Below, piece after piece: positions 34,238 through 46,367 of a DNA stretch of 60,000 bases. Every line of letters begins with the position of its first letter. Position 1 is the first letter of the stretch. Source of the DNA: Polytrichum commune (Eukaryota; Streptophyta; Polytrichopsida; Polytrichales; Polytrichaceae); assembly GCA_950295325.1 (NCBI GenBank), contig OX485804.1, positions 69,542,033 through 69,602,032 of the forward strand. The letters are read 5' to 3'. The notes beneath the pieces were generated by a model, which worked only from the letters and a program-made list of their open reading frames with translations, made no database searches and was not told where the DNA came from. The translations under genes were made by a program, and so were the position numbers.

Positions 34238-35990
34238 CACCCTAACCTTGATAATGTCACACCCTCCGTTTCACCAAAAAGTGTGATATAAACAAGGTGT
34301 GACATACTTGATAATGTCACATTTTGTGCATAATGTGATATTATCAAAAAATATGTAGAACATCAAAATATAATTACAATTTATAAAAAAAACAAATATG
34401 AGACTTCAATGTTTTTGAATGTAAAATCTAATTCAAAATTGTGAATAACAACAAGAGCACATCATAATGTGTAATTGAGATCAGGTAAAGACCTCTCACT
34501 AGAGACAAAGAAGCTTCTAATGTCACATTGTTTTGTTGATGTTAAATGTGCAACACCAATTCTAATGAGTTTGTCATGGATTTTTTCCATTTCTAACAAC
34601 TCATGAGTGCTGAAAATCTGAGAACCTTGGCTAGCCATAAAATTCAAAACATCTTTAGCATATTTTTGTGCATCGCCTAGCTTCACTACTTTAGACTCAT
34701 CATCACTGCTATCAACAATCAATTGCAATGGGTCCACTTCCATGGAATCAAGAACATGTTCGCCATCTTGCACTAATGGCACAAGCTCCTCAGTAGAAAA
34801 TTCCACCTCAAAATCATCTTCACCTTCCATATTTATGTACTCCAAAGGACAAAGCTTTTCTACAGGCTTGCCTTCAACATCCAAACCCAAATTTAATGCG
34901 GCGATGAGTCTACCCAATTCCAAAGTTGCTTCCTGTATTTTGGACTCCATACATTCATCAAGATTGTTTATATCTGCATTCCACTCTGCAGGCAATATGG
35001 CGGACTTTCTCCAACAATTTCTAATGGTTTGATCATCTAATTCATGCCATGCCGCCACACACCATAGCATAGCTTGAAATACATCAACATTCAATTTCCC
35101 CAAATCTTCATTTGAGTTGTTATCAATTTGTTGCAAAGTCCAGGCAACAAGCTTGCGCTTATAACACATTTTGAATGTTGCAATCACTCCTTGATCCAAA
35201 GGCTGAACAACTGAAGTCACATTTGGTGGAAGGAACAAGATAGTGATATGGGAGAGTACAAAAGCATTAAACCCATCTATAACTTTCTTGACCTCACCAT
35301 GAATATCATGGCTTCCTGCATTATCCATAATAATGCAATTTTATCTGTCTTTCAATGCCATTCTTTGGTTCTCACTCTTCACCCAATGTCTAAAAACATC
35401 ACCATTCATCCAGGCTGAATTGTTAGAATAATAGTGTATATCAACATATTTACAAGCAAGAGCAAGGACAGAACTTAGAACCAAACATTCAAATTAGTGG
35501 AATGCAAGTTATAAGGGGAAGAAACCCACCACCACCACCAAGTTGTTGTGAGTCGAACAATCAACAGGAAAAATCAGCAAGAAGTGTATATGTGTGTTTG
35601 TGAACTTCCACCTTTGGCCTCAACTTACAGACAACTGCGAGTATGTAGAATTGAGCATTTGGACTCCGAAACACGTACCAAATTTGACACAAGGCATCCC
35701 ACTCTGCCGAAAGCATTGAATGAGAGCTCATTCAATGACCCCCAATATGCTTTGCTTTAGCTCATGCTCACCCATGAACAATAATATCGAACCCATGCCC
35801 ACCCATACAATCCATCCATACTTGATATTATCACATTTACACTACGGATTTTGAAAAAAAATAGTGACATTATCAAGGGTGATAGGGATAATAACGAGGG
35901 AGTTTTACACTATGAAAATCGGTTTCAAACTTTTAGGTGACAATATCAAGGTGTTCTATTAACAAGGGTGACATTATCAAGGTTAGACTG
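34238..35990 (-). mobile_element. pogo/Tigger-like DNA transposon (element 2)
   Basis: 1,753 bp in opposite orientation to element 1, with the same inverted terminal repeats and TA duplications at 34,236-34,237 and 35,991-35,992. The two elements are separated by only 55 bp of host DNA that matches copy A 8,527-8,577. Together they form a near-palindrome of about 1.4 kb per arm. Element 2 keeps a longer coding part but is still only a fragment of a full-length element. Confidence 0.93.
34462..35328 (-). pseudogene. Partial pogo/Tigger-type DDE transposase (element 2)
   Basis: 288 codons starting 'MDNAGSHDIHGEVKKVIDGF' keep the second catalytic Asp motif (DNAGSH) and the 'QPLDQG' motif. Upstream, the same frame reads 'AWMNGDVFRHWVKSENQRM' but is interrupted by a TAA at 35,341-35,343. 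The HTH DNA-binding region and the first catalytic Asp are missing. It differs from element 1 at several residues and has a two-residue insertion near 'DPLQLIVDSSDD'. Confidence 0.88.
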
Positions 35991-35992
35991 TA

Positions 35993-36719
35993 ATCTTAAC
36001 CGTTGATAGCATGGAATTTGTGACTTACCACTTCGCTCGGTGTTCCAAGTCCCGAGTATGACATGGATGCCTACATGGCATCATTTCTTGGAGGTGAGGC
36101 TTGGGAGATGTGTTGAGTGTTAGGTCGACCAAAAAACTAGACCCAACTCTTGCAAATATTTTTGCCTAAAATAATCAAGATCCAACTCTAATGATAATTA
36201 ACCATACTTCAACGGTTTCTTGAAGCTCAAAAGTTGGGACTTGGTCCCCATGTTGGGACTTTCTAACATGAGTGGGACTTGGGACTTGGGACCCCATGTG
36301 AACCGGCTCTTAATGTAATGAGGGAGGGGAGGTTTTGTAGCTAGGTGGAGCCCATCTCCATGAAGGACATCTAGAAGCACTTACATTGGAGAGGCAAGTA
36401 CCAAAAATAAGGACACAATATCTCTACTTTTGACACACAAACTTTAAAGGACAAAATTATTCACTCTTATTCCTTCGTTGTGATTGATTACTAGGGTGTC
36501 GGATTCGAGACACGTGGTGCATAACACTGCTCATCATACAACTTTTGTTCCGTGGGCCCTCAAAATATAATAGATAGACGCTCAAAAAAATGCCCATGGA
36601 GACTCGGATACAAACTGAACTCCCAACATCTCATTCTTATATTTTGAGGGCCCATGTCACTTAGTAGTGTTATTTGAGGGTATTTTAAATCAAGTTAGTG
36701 TGTAGTAAGCTCACTACAT
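35993..36719. other. Flank of copy B downstream of the pogo insertions
   Basis: It resumes the sequence of copy A at 8,578 and onward. There is no gene. It contains the inverted pair 'gtgggccctcaaaatata' near 36,553 and 36,640, as in copy A. Confidence 0.5.
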
Positions 36720-36779
36720 GTGTGGTTCTTTGAAGATCTTGGAGTTGTTTGGGTCCACCGAGTGGAAGCTCGACTTGCC

Positions 36780-37795
36780 ACATGGTGCCAATTGCGATTC
36801 AATCGACCTAACAATATGAATTACTCCATTCCATGCCCAAACACTTTCTCCAAAAGGGCATGCATAGAAAAATCATTGAATAATGCAAAGCACGGTGCGG
36901 CTCATACCATATCCGTGTTGGAAACTGACAACAATTTTTTTGAGTTGCAAGATTGTTGCCCAACTATGCCAAAAGATGTTGGGCTATGCATGCCAATACC
37001 TAACTTTATGCAATGCCAAAGTCATAATTGGCAAACATGGCACCCCAACGCCAATATACAAAGGTATGATAAAGGACTTTTGCTCTACCAACAAAGTGGA
37101 GTATGAGTTTTGGTTTTGCCTTCACAATATCAAACGTTGTGTGAGTTGCAACATAAGAAGTTTGTGGTGAAAGAGCTCATATTACCCATCATGTGGCCAT
37201 TGGAGATGGGTATGAATCTATCCAGGTTGGAGGTGTTAATGCTTGAAGACACCAAATTCCAAATACATAAGAGGGAGGCATTTTCATCATGTCATAGGCT
37301 TTCAACAATTGCAACCCTTCCCATCCCTCGGTCACATTTTAAGGTTCCACAAAACCTTGGTGCCCACCCAATCTCCACATTTCCCAAAACAATGCGTCGA
37401 AATCCAACAACACTAACAAATAATATAAAAAACAAACGAGAGATCATTGGACTCATGTACGCATATTATATTGTTGGAGTCATTGCCTTTCCATATTCAT
37501 GATTTGGAGTGATAATCAACATTGTATCCAAGGAGGACATTGCCTACCGTGTTATAATTGGCAACATCCCACGGTGCACGTGCCTGAACTTCACCAAAAT
37601 GTCCTCTTAGGGTTTGAGAAAGAAAGGGAAAGGGTGTATTGCAAACACCTTTATTATGTGTTCAAGTTTCTATGCAAGGTGGATTACAACAACGACAAAT
37701 TCATTTACGCTCAAACATATGCCTATAACAAAGTCATACGACTTCTTGAGTTGGCAGGTGTTGTTGAGCGTGTGTAGGGATGCTAGTGCAATGTT
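36780..37795 (+). pseudogene. MULE-like pseudogene, C-terminal part with SWIM zinc finger (copy B)
   Basis: It starts as in copy A ('NNMNYSIPCPNTFSKRAC') and continues through frameshifts to 'VIIGNIPRCTCLNFTKMSS', a stop, a one-base shift, then 'VYCKHLYYVFKFLCKVDYNN' and 'YNKVIRLLELAGVVERV'. The CxC...CxH spacing ('CTC' then 'CKH') is a SWIM zinc finger, common at the C-terminus of MULE transposases. Multiple stops and shifts show it is dead. It lies on the + strand, as does the N-terminal part at 22,080-23,670, with the NLR gene between them. Confidence 0.6.
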
Positions 37796-39833
37796 TACCA
37801 TATTGTATTGAATTGCCAATATATGGCATTATATGCATGGAAACTAATTCGATTGCACAAATAATTGTTTGGAATATTATATTAAAAATCAACATTTGAC
37901 TAAAAGGCTTTTCACATTTACATAGTAGTAGGCTCCATCTTTCGTGTTTAATTAATTTTCTTACTTACAAGTAATGTAATTTTTACACAATTTGCCTAAT
38001 TAAAAAGGAATACCCTAAACTTGTGCAATTTATCTAAATTTGGCCTCACCGCTCACATGCTACTACTCACAATTCATGTGTTATCCGCTCACCGTTCATC
38101 CCTTGTGTCTTAGTTCCCCTTGTGTACTTACTCCAAATGTATGGAGGCTAGCCTATTATGGTTTGGATAATTTTGGCATGAGAATTTGTGGAGGTGCTCA
38201 ACTATTTAGTTGTTCCCATCAAGTGGATAACACAAACACTCCACTCATTTTCTACGTAAATTTGAGTTGTCAAATGTATTGTTTGGGGGATTAAAAAATG
38301 GCATTTTTCTCGTGCATCCCTTACTCCAACTACAAAAATCAAATGGTTATTCGTGCCCAATTTTTCCCCTCAAAATAGTTCATCTCCCATTTTTTTAAGA
38401 TCCTATGGATAAATCTCATTTTCACCTCAAACCTTGTCCATGAAAATTCCACAACCAACATTGAGTGTGATGCACTCAAAGCAACCCTTTCCACAGGCTT
38501 GGGAGGTTAGGGGTTGGACATGTCATGATTACAAGATGATTAGCAAATCCAAGTAGGCAAAATCGTGTTATATGGATATTTTCTATTGCACCCACTTCTC
38601 GCATATATTGATACACAAAATTGGTGCTAGTAATTAGCAAGTCCAAATTGCGCATGTAGCCATTTGCCTCATACTTCTTTGAAGTAATATGATTATCTCA
38701 TTCATGATCACAGTGAAGATTATTGTGCTCATTAGGTGGTTATATAGGTTCACCCAATCATGTTGATTATTGAGCTTAAAATGGCTAACAAATTTTAAGC
38801 ATATTATCCAATTTATTTTGACACATTTAGTTGTGTGTTCAATATTAGATTCACACCTAACCACATATGCCACAAATATGGGTGTCCATATTATCGAGGT
38901 GTTGGATTTTGGCACGTTTAATTGAGTGGTTGTACAAATTTTCATCATATTTTTTCAAAATTCGTATAAATATTGTACTCATTATCAAAGTGCAATTGAT
39001 TTCTTCTTAATTCAACATATATGTGTCCCCTAATTAGTATGTTGGTTTTTATACCTAAAATAGTTAGCAAAATGTGAGCACATAGTCTACTCTCAACAGG
39101 GGGGGTCACTCTATAGTATTTTTGTGCACCACGTGCGGCGGCGGGGTATTTGTTTAGGGGCTATTTACCACCAATGCACGAATTAAAAGCTCCTTATAAT
39201 GACTTAATTCTCAAAAATGGCCTATTTTCTGCACCCTATCATTACTTATAATGCCCATGTCATTGTGATTTTTTGTACTCTACATTCTTTTTAATTAAAA
39301 AAACTTAAAAGTGTACGCAATGCAAAAGTGGTGGAAAAAAGCATGGCAACAAAAAGGTATAAAGAACACATACCATTGCAAAAACTTAAAGTGGAAACAC
39401 AACAAAAAAACTTAGGATGGAAACACAACAAGAGTGAGTGTGTATTCACAAACACAACACCCACTCCGTGAAAATCCTTCCTTCAAAGTCAATTTACATA
39501 CTAGTGAAGACCAAAACCATAGTGTATAATACTTGCATAGTGTGAAACACACCAAGCTTGGTCATGAACCCTATATAGTTCGTTTTGTCACAAACGTCCA
39601 CAATTTTGTGCAACATCAAAGCTACATGAATCCAAATGGAAGAAAAAACTGCGATGAATACAGAAAACTAATACATATTACACAAGTTCATTAATCTTTT
39701 TAAGATGTTTTGTCACATTAAGGAAACAAAGAAAGAAAGATGTTAAAGTCCGTGGGACCTGACAATGATGGATTGCAGAAGGGGGGACACTGACAACTCG
39801 ACCAATGACTTAATTTTGTGAATGCTTGACTTC

Positions 39834-39873
<40 letters not shown>

Positions 39874-41957
39874 TTCAAAACTTTTGCAAAGTTTGAATTT
39901 CCTCTTTTCAAAGGCCAAATCCTTCAATATCTTCCTCATTGTAATACAAGGGTGGGTGGGTGGGAATATCCACAAAACTCTCTCTATCTCTTGTGTATCT
40001 TCCTACTTGGTGACACTATAACAATTTGCATAATAAAGTTGTTTACAATTATGCCTAACTGTATGTGTTGTGCAATATAGATACGTTGTGTCATAACCTA
40101 ATTTGCTTTGCAAGAATATGTACCTTACTTAGGGTTTTTGCTATCAAATGGTATCCAACAACAAAAAATTGATTTTGATTGTCCCATACCTTGAAAGTTT
40201 AATCACCTATCTTCATGTTTCACCTCAAAGTATTTATAGCTAATCCACCACATGTATGGAGTACTTACAAGGGAGATGTTCCTAGTAACTTCAACCAAAA
40301 GATATGCATAAAATGGCATAATCACAACACATCATTGTATTGAAGGTGTGAAGGGCATGCCTCACATGTGCCCATGCAACCAACCAACAAACATTTGAGG
40401 ATTGGTTACATACACGAGGTAAATAACAGTAGGACCCAGTTGTTATCCATGTCGCACACATTTAAACTACATCAAATGTATTGTAGTATTTCAAATTACA
40501 ACACTCGTTGCAAAAAGACATATGGGTGTTCAAACATGTTCCTTTGCCATGATTGGGTCACTCCAAGTACAATACTCCTCTTGGTGATTAGCCCTAGTTT
40601 CTCTCACTTTCCACACGTATCTACTACTTCAGTGACTATACACAAAGCTACCCCACCTTACACTTGCGTGAATGGTAAAAAAAGCTCCTTTTAGGGTTAG
40701 GGGTTTATATTGGGGTTCTTACTTATGGTAAGTTTTTCCGAACCGTATTTTTACCATGGGTTACATACGTGGGTCACAACTGTAACTATAATTATTTTGC
40801 TCCATTCATCTACATCCTTGTTACATTTCGAGCATGGTAAGTATGAGCACTTTCCATGTATGTATATTTAGGATCGCATGAGCATATAGTCGTTTGTTTA
40901 TAAAAAAGACAATTGCTAGGTGATTAATATGAGATTTTAAAATCAAAAGATTTAATATCATGGCAGAGAGAGAGAGAGAGCAATGAATGGCAACATCGAG
41001 ATGCCAAAGAAAATATGTCAGCAACACCTTTAGAGAGTGCAAGAATCTACCTACAAGACGTTGAGATTGCACGATGAGAGAAAGCTTGGAGCGATCAAAG
41101 ATGGAAGTTGGATTGAAGGCAACATCACAATGATCTCGCAAAAAAATCGCAAAATAAAGAAAACTGAGCAGTTGGGCGAATATGGCAAGGGCAACATGCA
41201 AATCACAAAGACTCCAACATTGAATAGAATGTGTGATATGAAGAAGCAGTGGTGGATATATACATACATGTTGGAGATGACAATGTCGGAGTAGAGAAGT
41301 CACCAAAAAATGAGAAGCCATAGGAAAAGTGAAAAATAAGAGGCCACCAAGAGAATGGAGAGAAGCCATTGAGAGGTGTTGGGAAGAGAGTTAGGGTTAG
41401 GCTTACAATTTCATACATTTTTTGGTTAACGACGAGTCATCTTTCATCCATCCTTCGTGAGGCATACGTACAAAATTGATTTTATTAAACAAACATTTTA
41501 GGATCCTTATTTTCAACCCCTACATTATTTCTACATAAAAGGAATGGCCCATATTTCTTACCTATCTATCTTATATGTAATGGGATTGTCTAATTTTAAC
41601 GAACCCTTCATTATTTGGAATTATTTTATAAATTTTAAGTCAAACGAATTTAATCCTCCCTACATTAACAAAAAAATGTTTGATAAAAATAGGCAATAAA
41701 AATATGCTTGTTTACCTCAATATCCAATGTTGTATGGGTATAAGAGTTCCAACCCAAATATCAATAATGGTATGTGTACATGTATAAAATATTTGATCCA
41801 AATGGTATCATACCCTTCAATATATACAACGATAGTAACTTTATATGTGCATGCATATCATTGTAAAAATGCTTCTTTGGTATCAGATGGATAATTTTGT
41901 GACACCTACCACATGGGAGGATGAAAAACACAACAGAATTGTTGTATGTACTAGAAT
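37796..41957. other. Intergenic DNA between direct repeat B and inverted arm 2
   Basis: About 4.2 kb with no recognised gene. Short frames (for example 38,040-38,294, 40,368-40,694 and 40,821-41,369) have no familiar motif. The stretch 38,510-38,960 is a diverged relative of 14,590-14,900. It includes a GA microsatellite and a short (GA)8-like run at about 40,966-40,980. Confidence 0.5.
39836..39870. repeat. (GA)n microsatellite
   Basis: An uninterrupted GA run of about 35 bp. It produces a Leu-Ser repeat in a shadow frame that is not a gene. Confidence 0.97.
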
Positions 41958-42043
41958 TATATACGTTTTGACCCCAATATCGGGGTCATAGACCCAATCC
42001 AATTTTGTGGGACCCAATTGGAATGATTTTGAGAACAAGCTAG

Positions 42044-43124
42044 GGAGGGGCGTGTTTCTAACACCCCCCTCGATGGTAACTAAATCATCCTATTAGTGTG
42101 GGCCACAATAACGTAGGCCGTGTCAATTTTAAATCCACACCAAATTTTTTTTTAAAAAGATTAATGTGGGCCACGGTTATTGTTGTTGTAGGAAATAAAT
42201 GTAGGTGACTATTTTATTTGATTCTATTCTATTTTATGCTCGGAAGTCTTTGTGAAGACTTGGGGAAGACATAGGTCTTGGGTCCATGTTATTTCCACCA
42301 TGAGTAGACAATTAGAGTTGTCCACGTAAATGGTTAGGAGGCCCCTCCATCTACCACACACAACGGCGCCATTTGTAACCTCCACACATTCCTCAACAAA
42401 TAACATAGAAAACTCAAAACCACCATGGCCAAATACAAATTCACATATGTAGATAAATGGTCGTCTACCGAACAAATAAACCCAAAACTTTCAAACCTCT
42501 TTTGGAAAGTTCCATGAATAATGGATACACAAATCACCCATACACTAAAATTCAAATATGCACAGTACATGGGTACTCACATAAACAACATATTTTGACC
42601 ACTAACCCACACCGTCCCCAAATGCAACATGCGTTCCAACAATGACAAGGACACATGGTGACACCTCCTATCAACACACACCAACGAACACATCAAAGGG
42701 CTACAAATTACCATGGATAGCAAAGCCATGCATTTTATCACGTGTATGCTCCATAGCCAACATATGCACTGTATTTTTCAAACTCACAAACACATACATC
42801 AACAACAATAACAAACAACTAGCTTCAATATACCCATAATGGCTCCTATTGTGCAATTGCAATAACCAACCATGCCAATGTATGGCTAGATCAAGGACTG
42901 ACATAATATTTATTAGTGGGGCACCCAACCAAAGCCACACCTTAATAACACCACCCCCCACACTCACCGTTCAACTAATGTAATTAACATATTGCCACAA
43001 CAGATATGCAAAAACCATCATCAAACACAAACATAGAAATACGATCCACTAATAAACATATTGATCAAGCAAAAAAGCTGGAAAGTCAACCCCCTGATTA
43101 CACTCAAAGTGGTAGCAAGAGGGG
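42044..43124. other. 1.08-kb segment present in arm 2 and missing from arm 1
   Basis: Arm 1 joins 'gaacaagctag' directly to 'ccatccac' (reverse-complement sense); arm 2 has 1,081 bp between them. The segment edges carry a short direct repeat AGGGGC, but there is no clear transposon terminus, so a deletion in arm 1 is as likely as an insertion here. The part at 42,090-42,340 is a diverged relative of 59,140-59,420, so it contains dispersed repeat DNA. Frames inside it are not recognised. Confidence 0.7.
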
Positions 43125-43500
43125 CCATCCACTTACACTCACTTGCAAGACTTAAAAACCTCACATCCCAATGGCCAACATCAAACACCCTGTGAAACCA
43201 ATGCACCAAATTGCCATCAAATGTCTCATTTACCTAATGCTAAACAAGAAATCTACACTAATTATTCCAATTAGTGCGTGCCACTATTTGGAGTTATGCA
43301 GTGCAATAACATCTTACCTAGGAGTTCAATGTTTACTAAAGAAAGTTCATTAGGTTGTTTGGACATTATAGAACATAAAAGACTTTGCTTGGTAAAATAT
43401 TACTTTCTCATTGAATAATTATAGTTATGCATAACTGTGAATATTAATATGCATTAATTGGGATAATCAATGTAGACACAAAAAAAACACCCATGATACC

Positions 43501-45710
43501 TGTGGAGGGCACCTTCAACCTTCCAGCCTCAGACGGTGTAACCCGCTGCTGAACCGGTTTACATGGAAGTTACTCCCACCTTAATTAGATCTTCTCTCTA
43601 AGTCTCGTGAAGGTGTTTGTATTCTTCTGTGTCTCAATCCCGTAACATATAGTTTCAAATGTCTTTCTAATTTCTCTAGGAGTAGTTGCTCTAAAGATCA
43701 CAAGTTTATGTTCCCCGAAAGTGTCCTTAACAAGAAACCCGTGAATGCATATTCAATATCTCTTAATAACTCTCTAATGCATTCTTAATGTGTAAGTGCC
43801 TTTAGAACTCAAGTTGATGTTTCCTCAAAAGTGTAATGTCACGGTTAAGTGTTACGAGGGAAAACGCTCCTATACAATATCTTTCATGGTTTCACTCTTA
43901 TACAATATCTTTCATGGTTGAAATCATTCACAATCCATTCAAGTTCTTATAACATAACTCTCGTGCTATTCAAGTCTTCAAGCCTCTTGCCCAATTTCCC
44001 TTTAAGGCAAGCATACTCCCTCGCTAAGTCAAAACAACCTAATTCATAGAATGTTCTACAATTACGCTCTTAGAATATTTCCCGCAAGTCTAATAACCTC
44101 TAGGATTCCTCCTAATCATTTCATGGTTTGAATGACCATCTAAATGTTTAGGATCCGATTCACGCTATCCAATTTACGCAAGCATATTCCCTCACTAAAT
44201 TAGATCTCTCGGGAGCCTATTTGTTTATATATATGGCCACGAATTAATTCCTTAGTTCATTAACCTCAAATACCCTTGCTCATGTTCAAATCCAACCTCA
44301 AGGATGAATAATATCTCTCAAATTCCTTAAGGTATCTTACAAAGATATGGCCTAAGTTATCCCTTCATGTATCCCTCAATTCCTTACTCATTGCCCCTTA
44401 AGTTATTTTTAGATTTGATATGCGGTAAAGGTTTGATATGAGATCTTGGTATAAAGGTATGATGTGATGATACGTTGATTTGCCTAATTGACGAACCCTC
44501 TACCGCTTATGATTACGTTTTTTACGTCATGCGGTGATATGATTCTAATAACTCAAGTTCAAATGATGGTTAAGTATGTAGGCATGTGATTTCATTTCCT
44601 TTTTAAGCTCAAGTGTTATTACATCCTCAATCATGATTCATACAAGATACTTTCTAATTGTTTCTTAGGTAAATTTTGTGTCCACTTTCCTAAGGTCTTT
44701 GGAGATTCCGCATACTCCAAATTCCTCCGTCATGCGGCCTCCTCCGTAAACTTTGATGTATTTCCTAAGTCTTCAATCGTCCCGCGTCGGCACGGAATTC
44801 TCAACCTCGCCCGTTGAGTGATAGTACTTGGCGAGATCGATTCGTTGCCGCGGGTGATTGTCTTGCCTCCACGAACGTTCTTAAGTCCGAATGCCCTTCG
44901 GTGCCTCACGTCTCGGATTAATTCTCTAATTCCTAAGCTAATTAATCACCATAGGTGCCTCACGTCTCAACAAAGTCCGAAGTTCGGACACTCATGCCTC
45001 ACGTCTCAACAAAAGTCCGAGTTCGGACGCTCAAGCCTCACGTCTCAACAAAGTCCGAGGTCCGGACACTCATGTATAATATTCGGGATGAAATGAAGTG
45101 TATTAGGGCCCTTTAGTGGCCTCCTTATATAGTCTCACAAATCTATATTTTCCTAGGATTTTTGTAAATGTTAGCTCGGCTAAATATAGCAATGTATCTA
45201 ATAATAGCAGAGTTTAAATGTCTTAACTCATAGAATTTAAATCTAAATAGTCCAACATGTACTACCTACGTACATATCCCTTCATATCACCTAGCTATTT
45301 AATTGACATGTGCTCCTAAATCGGGGCATTCGTGCCCCTTTAATTCTCGGGACTGGCCCTACTTCCGTTCGGCCGTTCCCATCCCCAGTGGCCGCTCACG
45401 TTCCCGGGCTCTCGCGTTCCCAGTGCGCTCACGTTCTCGGGCTCTCGCGTTCCCATGGTCCTACGTTCCCCTGGTCTTCCTCGCTCCTACTGGCCGTCTT
45501 CATTCCCAGTTGGCCGTCTTCGTTCCCAGTTGGCCGTCTTCACTCGCTGGACCTCCAGCTCCTGCCCTAGTCCCTCAGCCTTTGCTCCAGTCCCTCAGAT
45601 TCCTCGCTGGCTCTTCATTTTCCAGCACCGGTCCCTCAGCTCCGCAATGGTCTCGCAACACTTGTCTCTCTCCTGCCGTTTCTTGCCGGTGTAGCGAGGG
45701 TGTCTCTACA
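43501..45710. mobile_element. Solo LTR (2,210 bp)
   Basis: It begins TGTGGAGGGC and ends TCTCTACA, i.e. TG...CA. The 5-bp TSD ATACC is at 43,496-43,500 and 45,711-45,715. The empty site, GGTAT on the other strand, is at 16,368-16,372 in arm 1. No internal domain or second LTR is visible, so this is most simply a solo LTR left by recombination. It has TATA-like sequences (near 44,226 and 45,123), three copies of a 39-bp repeat ('gcctcacgtctcaacaaa', 44,957-45,073), and GC-rich short repeats at 45,370-45,545, including a 21-bp 'ggccgtcttc..cccagtt' motif. Frames at 45,303-45,725 are products of these repeats. Confidence 0.88.
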
Positions 45711-45715
45711 ATACC

Positions 45716-46017
45716 TCCACCATAATAAATTCAAATAAACCCTCCCCTTCATTTGACTTCAATGTTCGTACAGAGCCCACCTAGTGATAGAAATACATTA
45801 TACTTGCATTGCATCACAATGGATGTTGATTGGTGCATGATGAACGGGCTCACATTCACATCAGTATATGAACACCAACATTTCTTTTCCTTTTCATGCC
45901 CATATTAAATATTTCCACGTTATTTTGCAACCCACACTAATTAGGACTCTAGTGTAGTTGTCATGTACCAAATTCCATAGCACCTATGTAGTGCATATTC
46001 TTGGGTGTTGAATAATA
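45716..46017. other. Intergenic DNA of arm 2
   Basis: Reverse of about 16,068-16,367 in arm 1. No feature is recognised. Confidence 0.5.
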
Positions 46018-46365
46018 CTCCCTCCATCTCATAATAATATCGTGATTTGCTTGAAAAATCTGTCTCAAAAAAATACCTTGATTTGCTAAAAAAGGTTGTT
46101 TCACAATAAATGACAAGTCAAAGGCGTGCACAAAAAGGACCTTGTAAGTTCCTTGCTGCTTCTTGAACTAGGCTGGCTCTACTTTCCCTTTACTGCCACT
46201 ACGGCTCCAACTATGCCACCTGGGCAGGACCAAACCTTCTGATATAAGCATGGTGTCCAAGACATGCTGCGTCAGCATTAAAAGTGTGTTACAAAGTGTG
46301 GAGACAAACTGGCCTTAAAACAGCCAAATTAAGCAAATCACGATATTATTCTGAGACGGAGGGAG
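46018..46365. mobile_element. Stowaway-like MITE (Tc1/mariner type)
   Basis: 348 bp. The left terminus is CTCCCTCCATCTCATAATAA and the right, reverse-complemented, is CTCCCTCCGTCTCAGAATAA; similarity extends about 35 bp. The TSD TA is at 46,016-46,017 and 46,366-46,367. Arm 1 has the empty TA site near 16,068. CTCCCTCC termini with a TA duplication are diagnostic of Stowaway elements. Confidence 0.93.
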
Positions 46366-46367
46366 TA

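Larger units (their letters stand above)
21835..37320 (+). repeat. Segmental direct repeat, copy B
   Basis: This is the second copy of the block at 1-9,908. It is longer because the LRR array has 17 more 144-bp units and because two pogo-like transposons (32,787-34,182 and 34,238-35,990) interrupt the flank upstream of the NLR gene. Identity to A is uneven. About 27,813-32,248 looks identical, while the outer flanks show scattered substitutions and small indels. Past 37,320 copy B runs on into the rest of the MULE-like C-terminal region, which copy A lost at its breakpoint. Confidence 0.93.

Noticed and set aside
1-37320. Segments A and B as two haplotypes joined by an assembly error
   Set aside because: They differ in LRR unit number, pogo insertions and right-hand junctions, and both are embedded in distinct flanks. 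This favours a real duplication, although the identical 4.4-kb tract keeps an assembly artefact possible until long reads are checked.
39718-39975. Leu-Ser repeat protein at 39.7-40.0 kb
   Set aside because: It is a translation of the GA microsatellite.
45303-45725. Overlapping frames of 79-140 codons at 45.3-45.7 kb
   Set aside because: They fall in short tandem repeats at the 3' end of the solo LTR.
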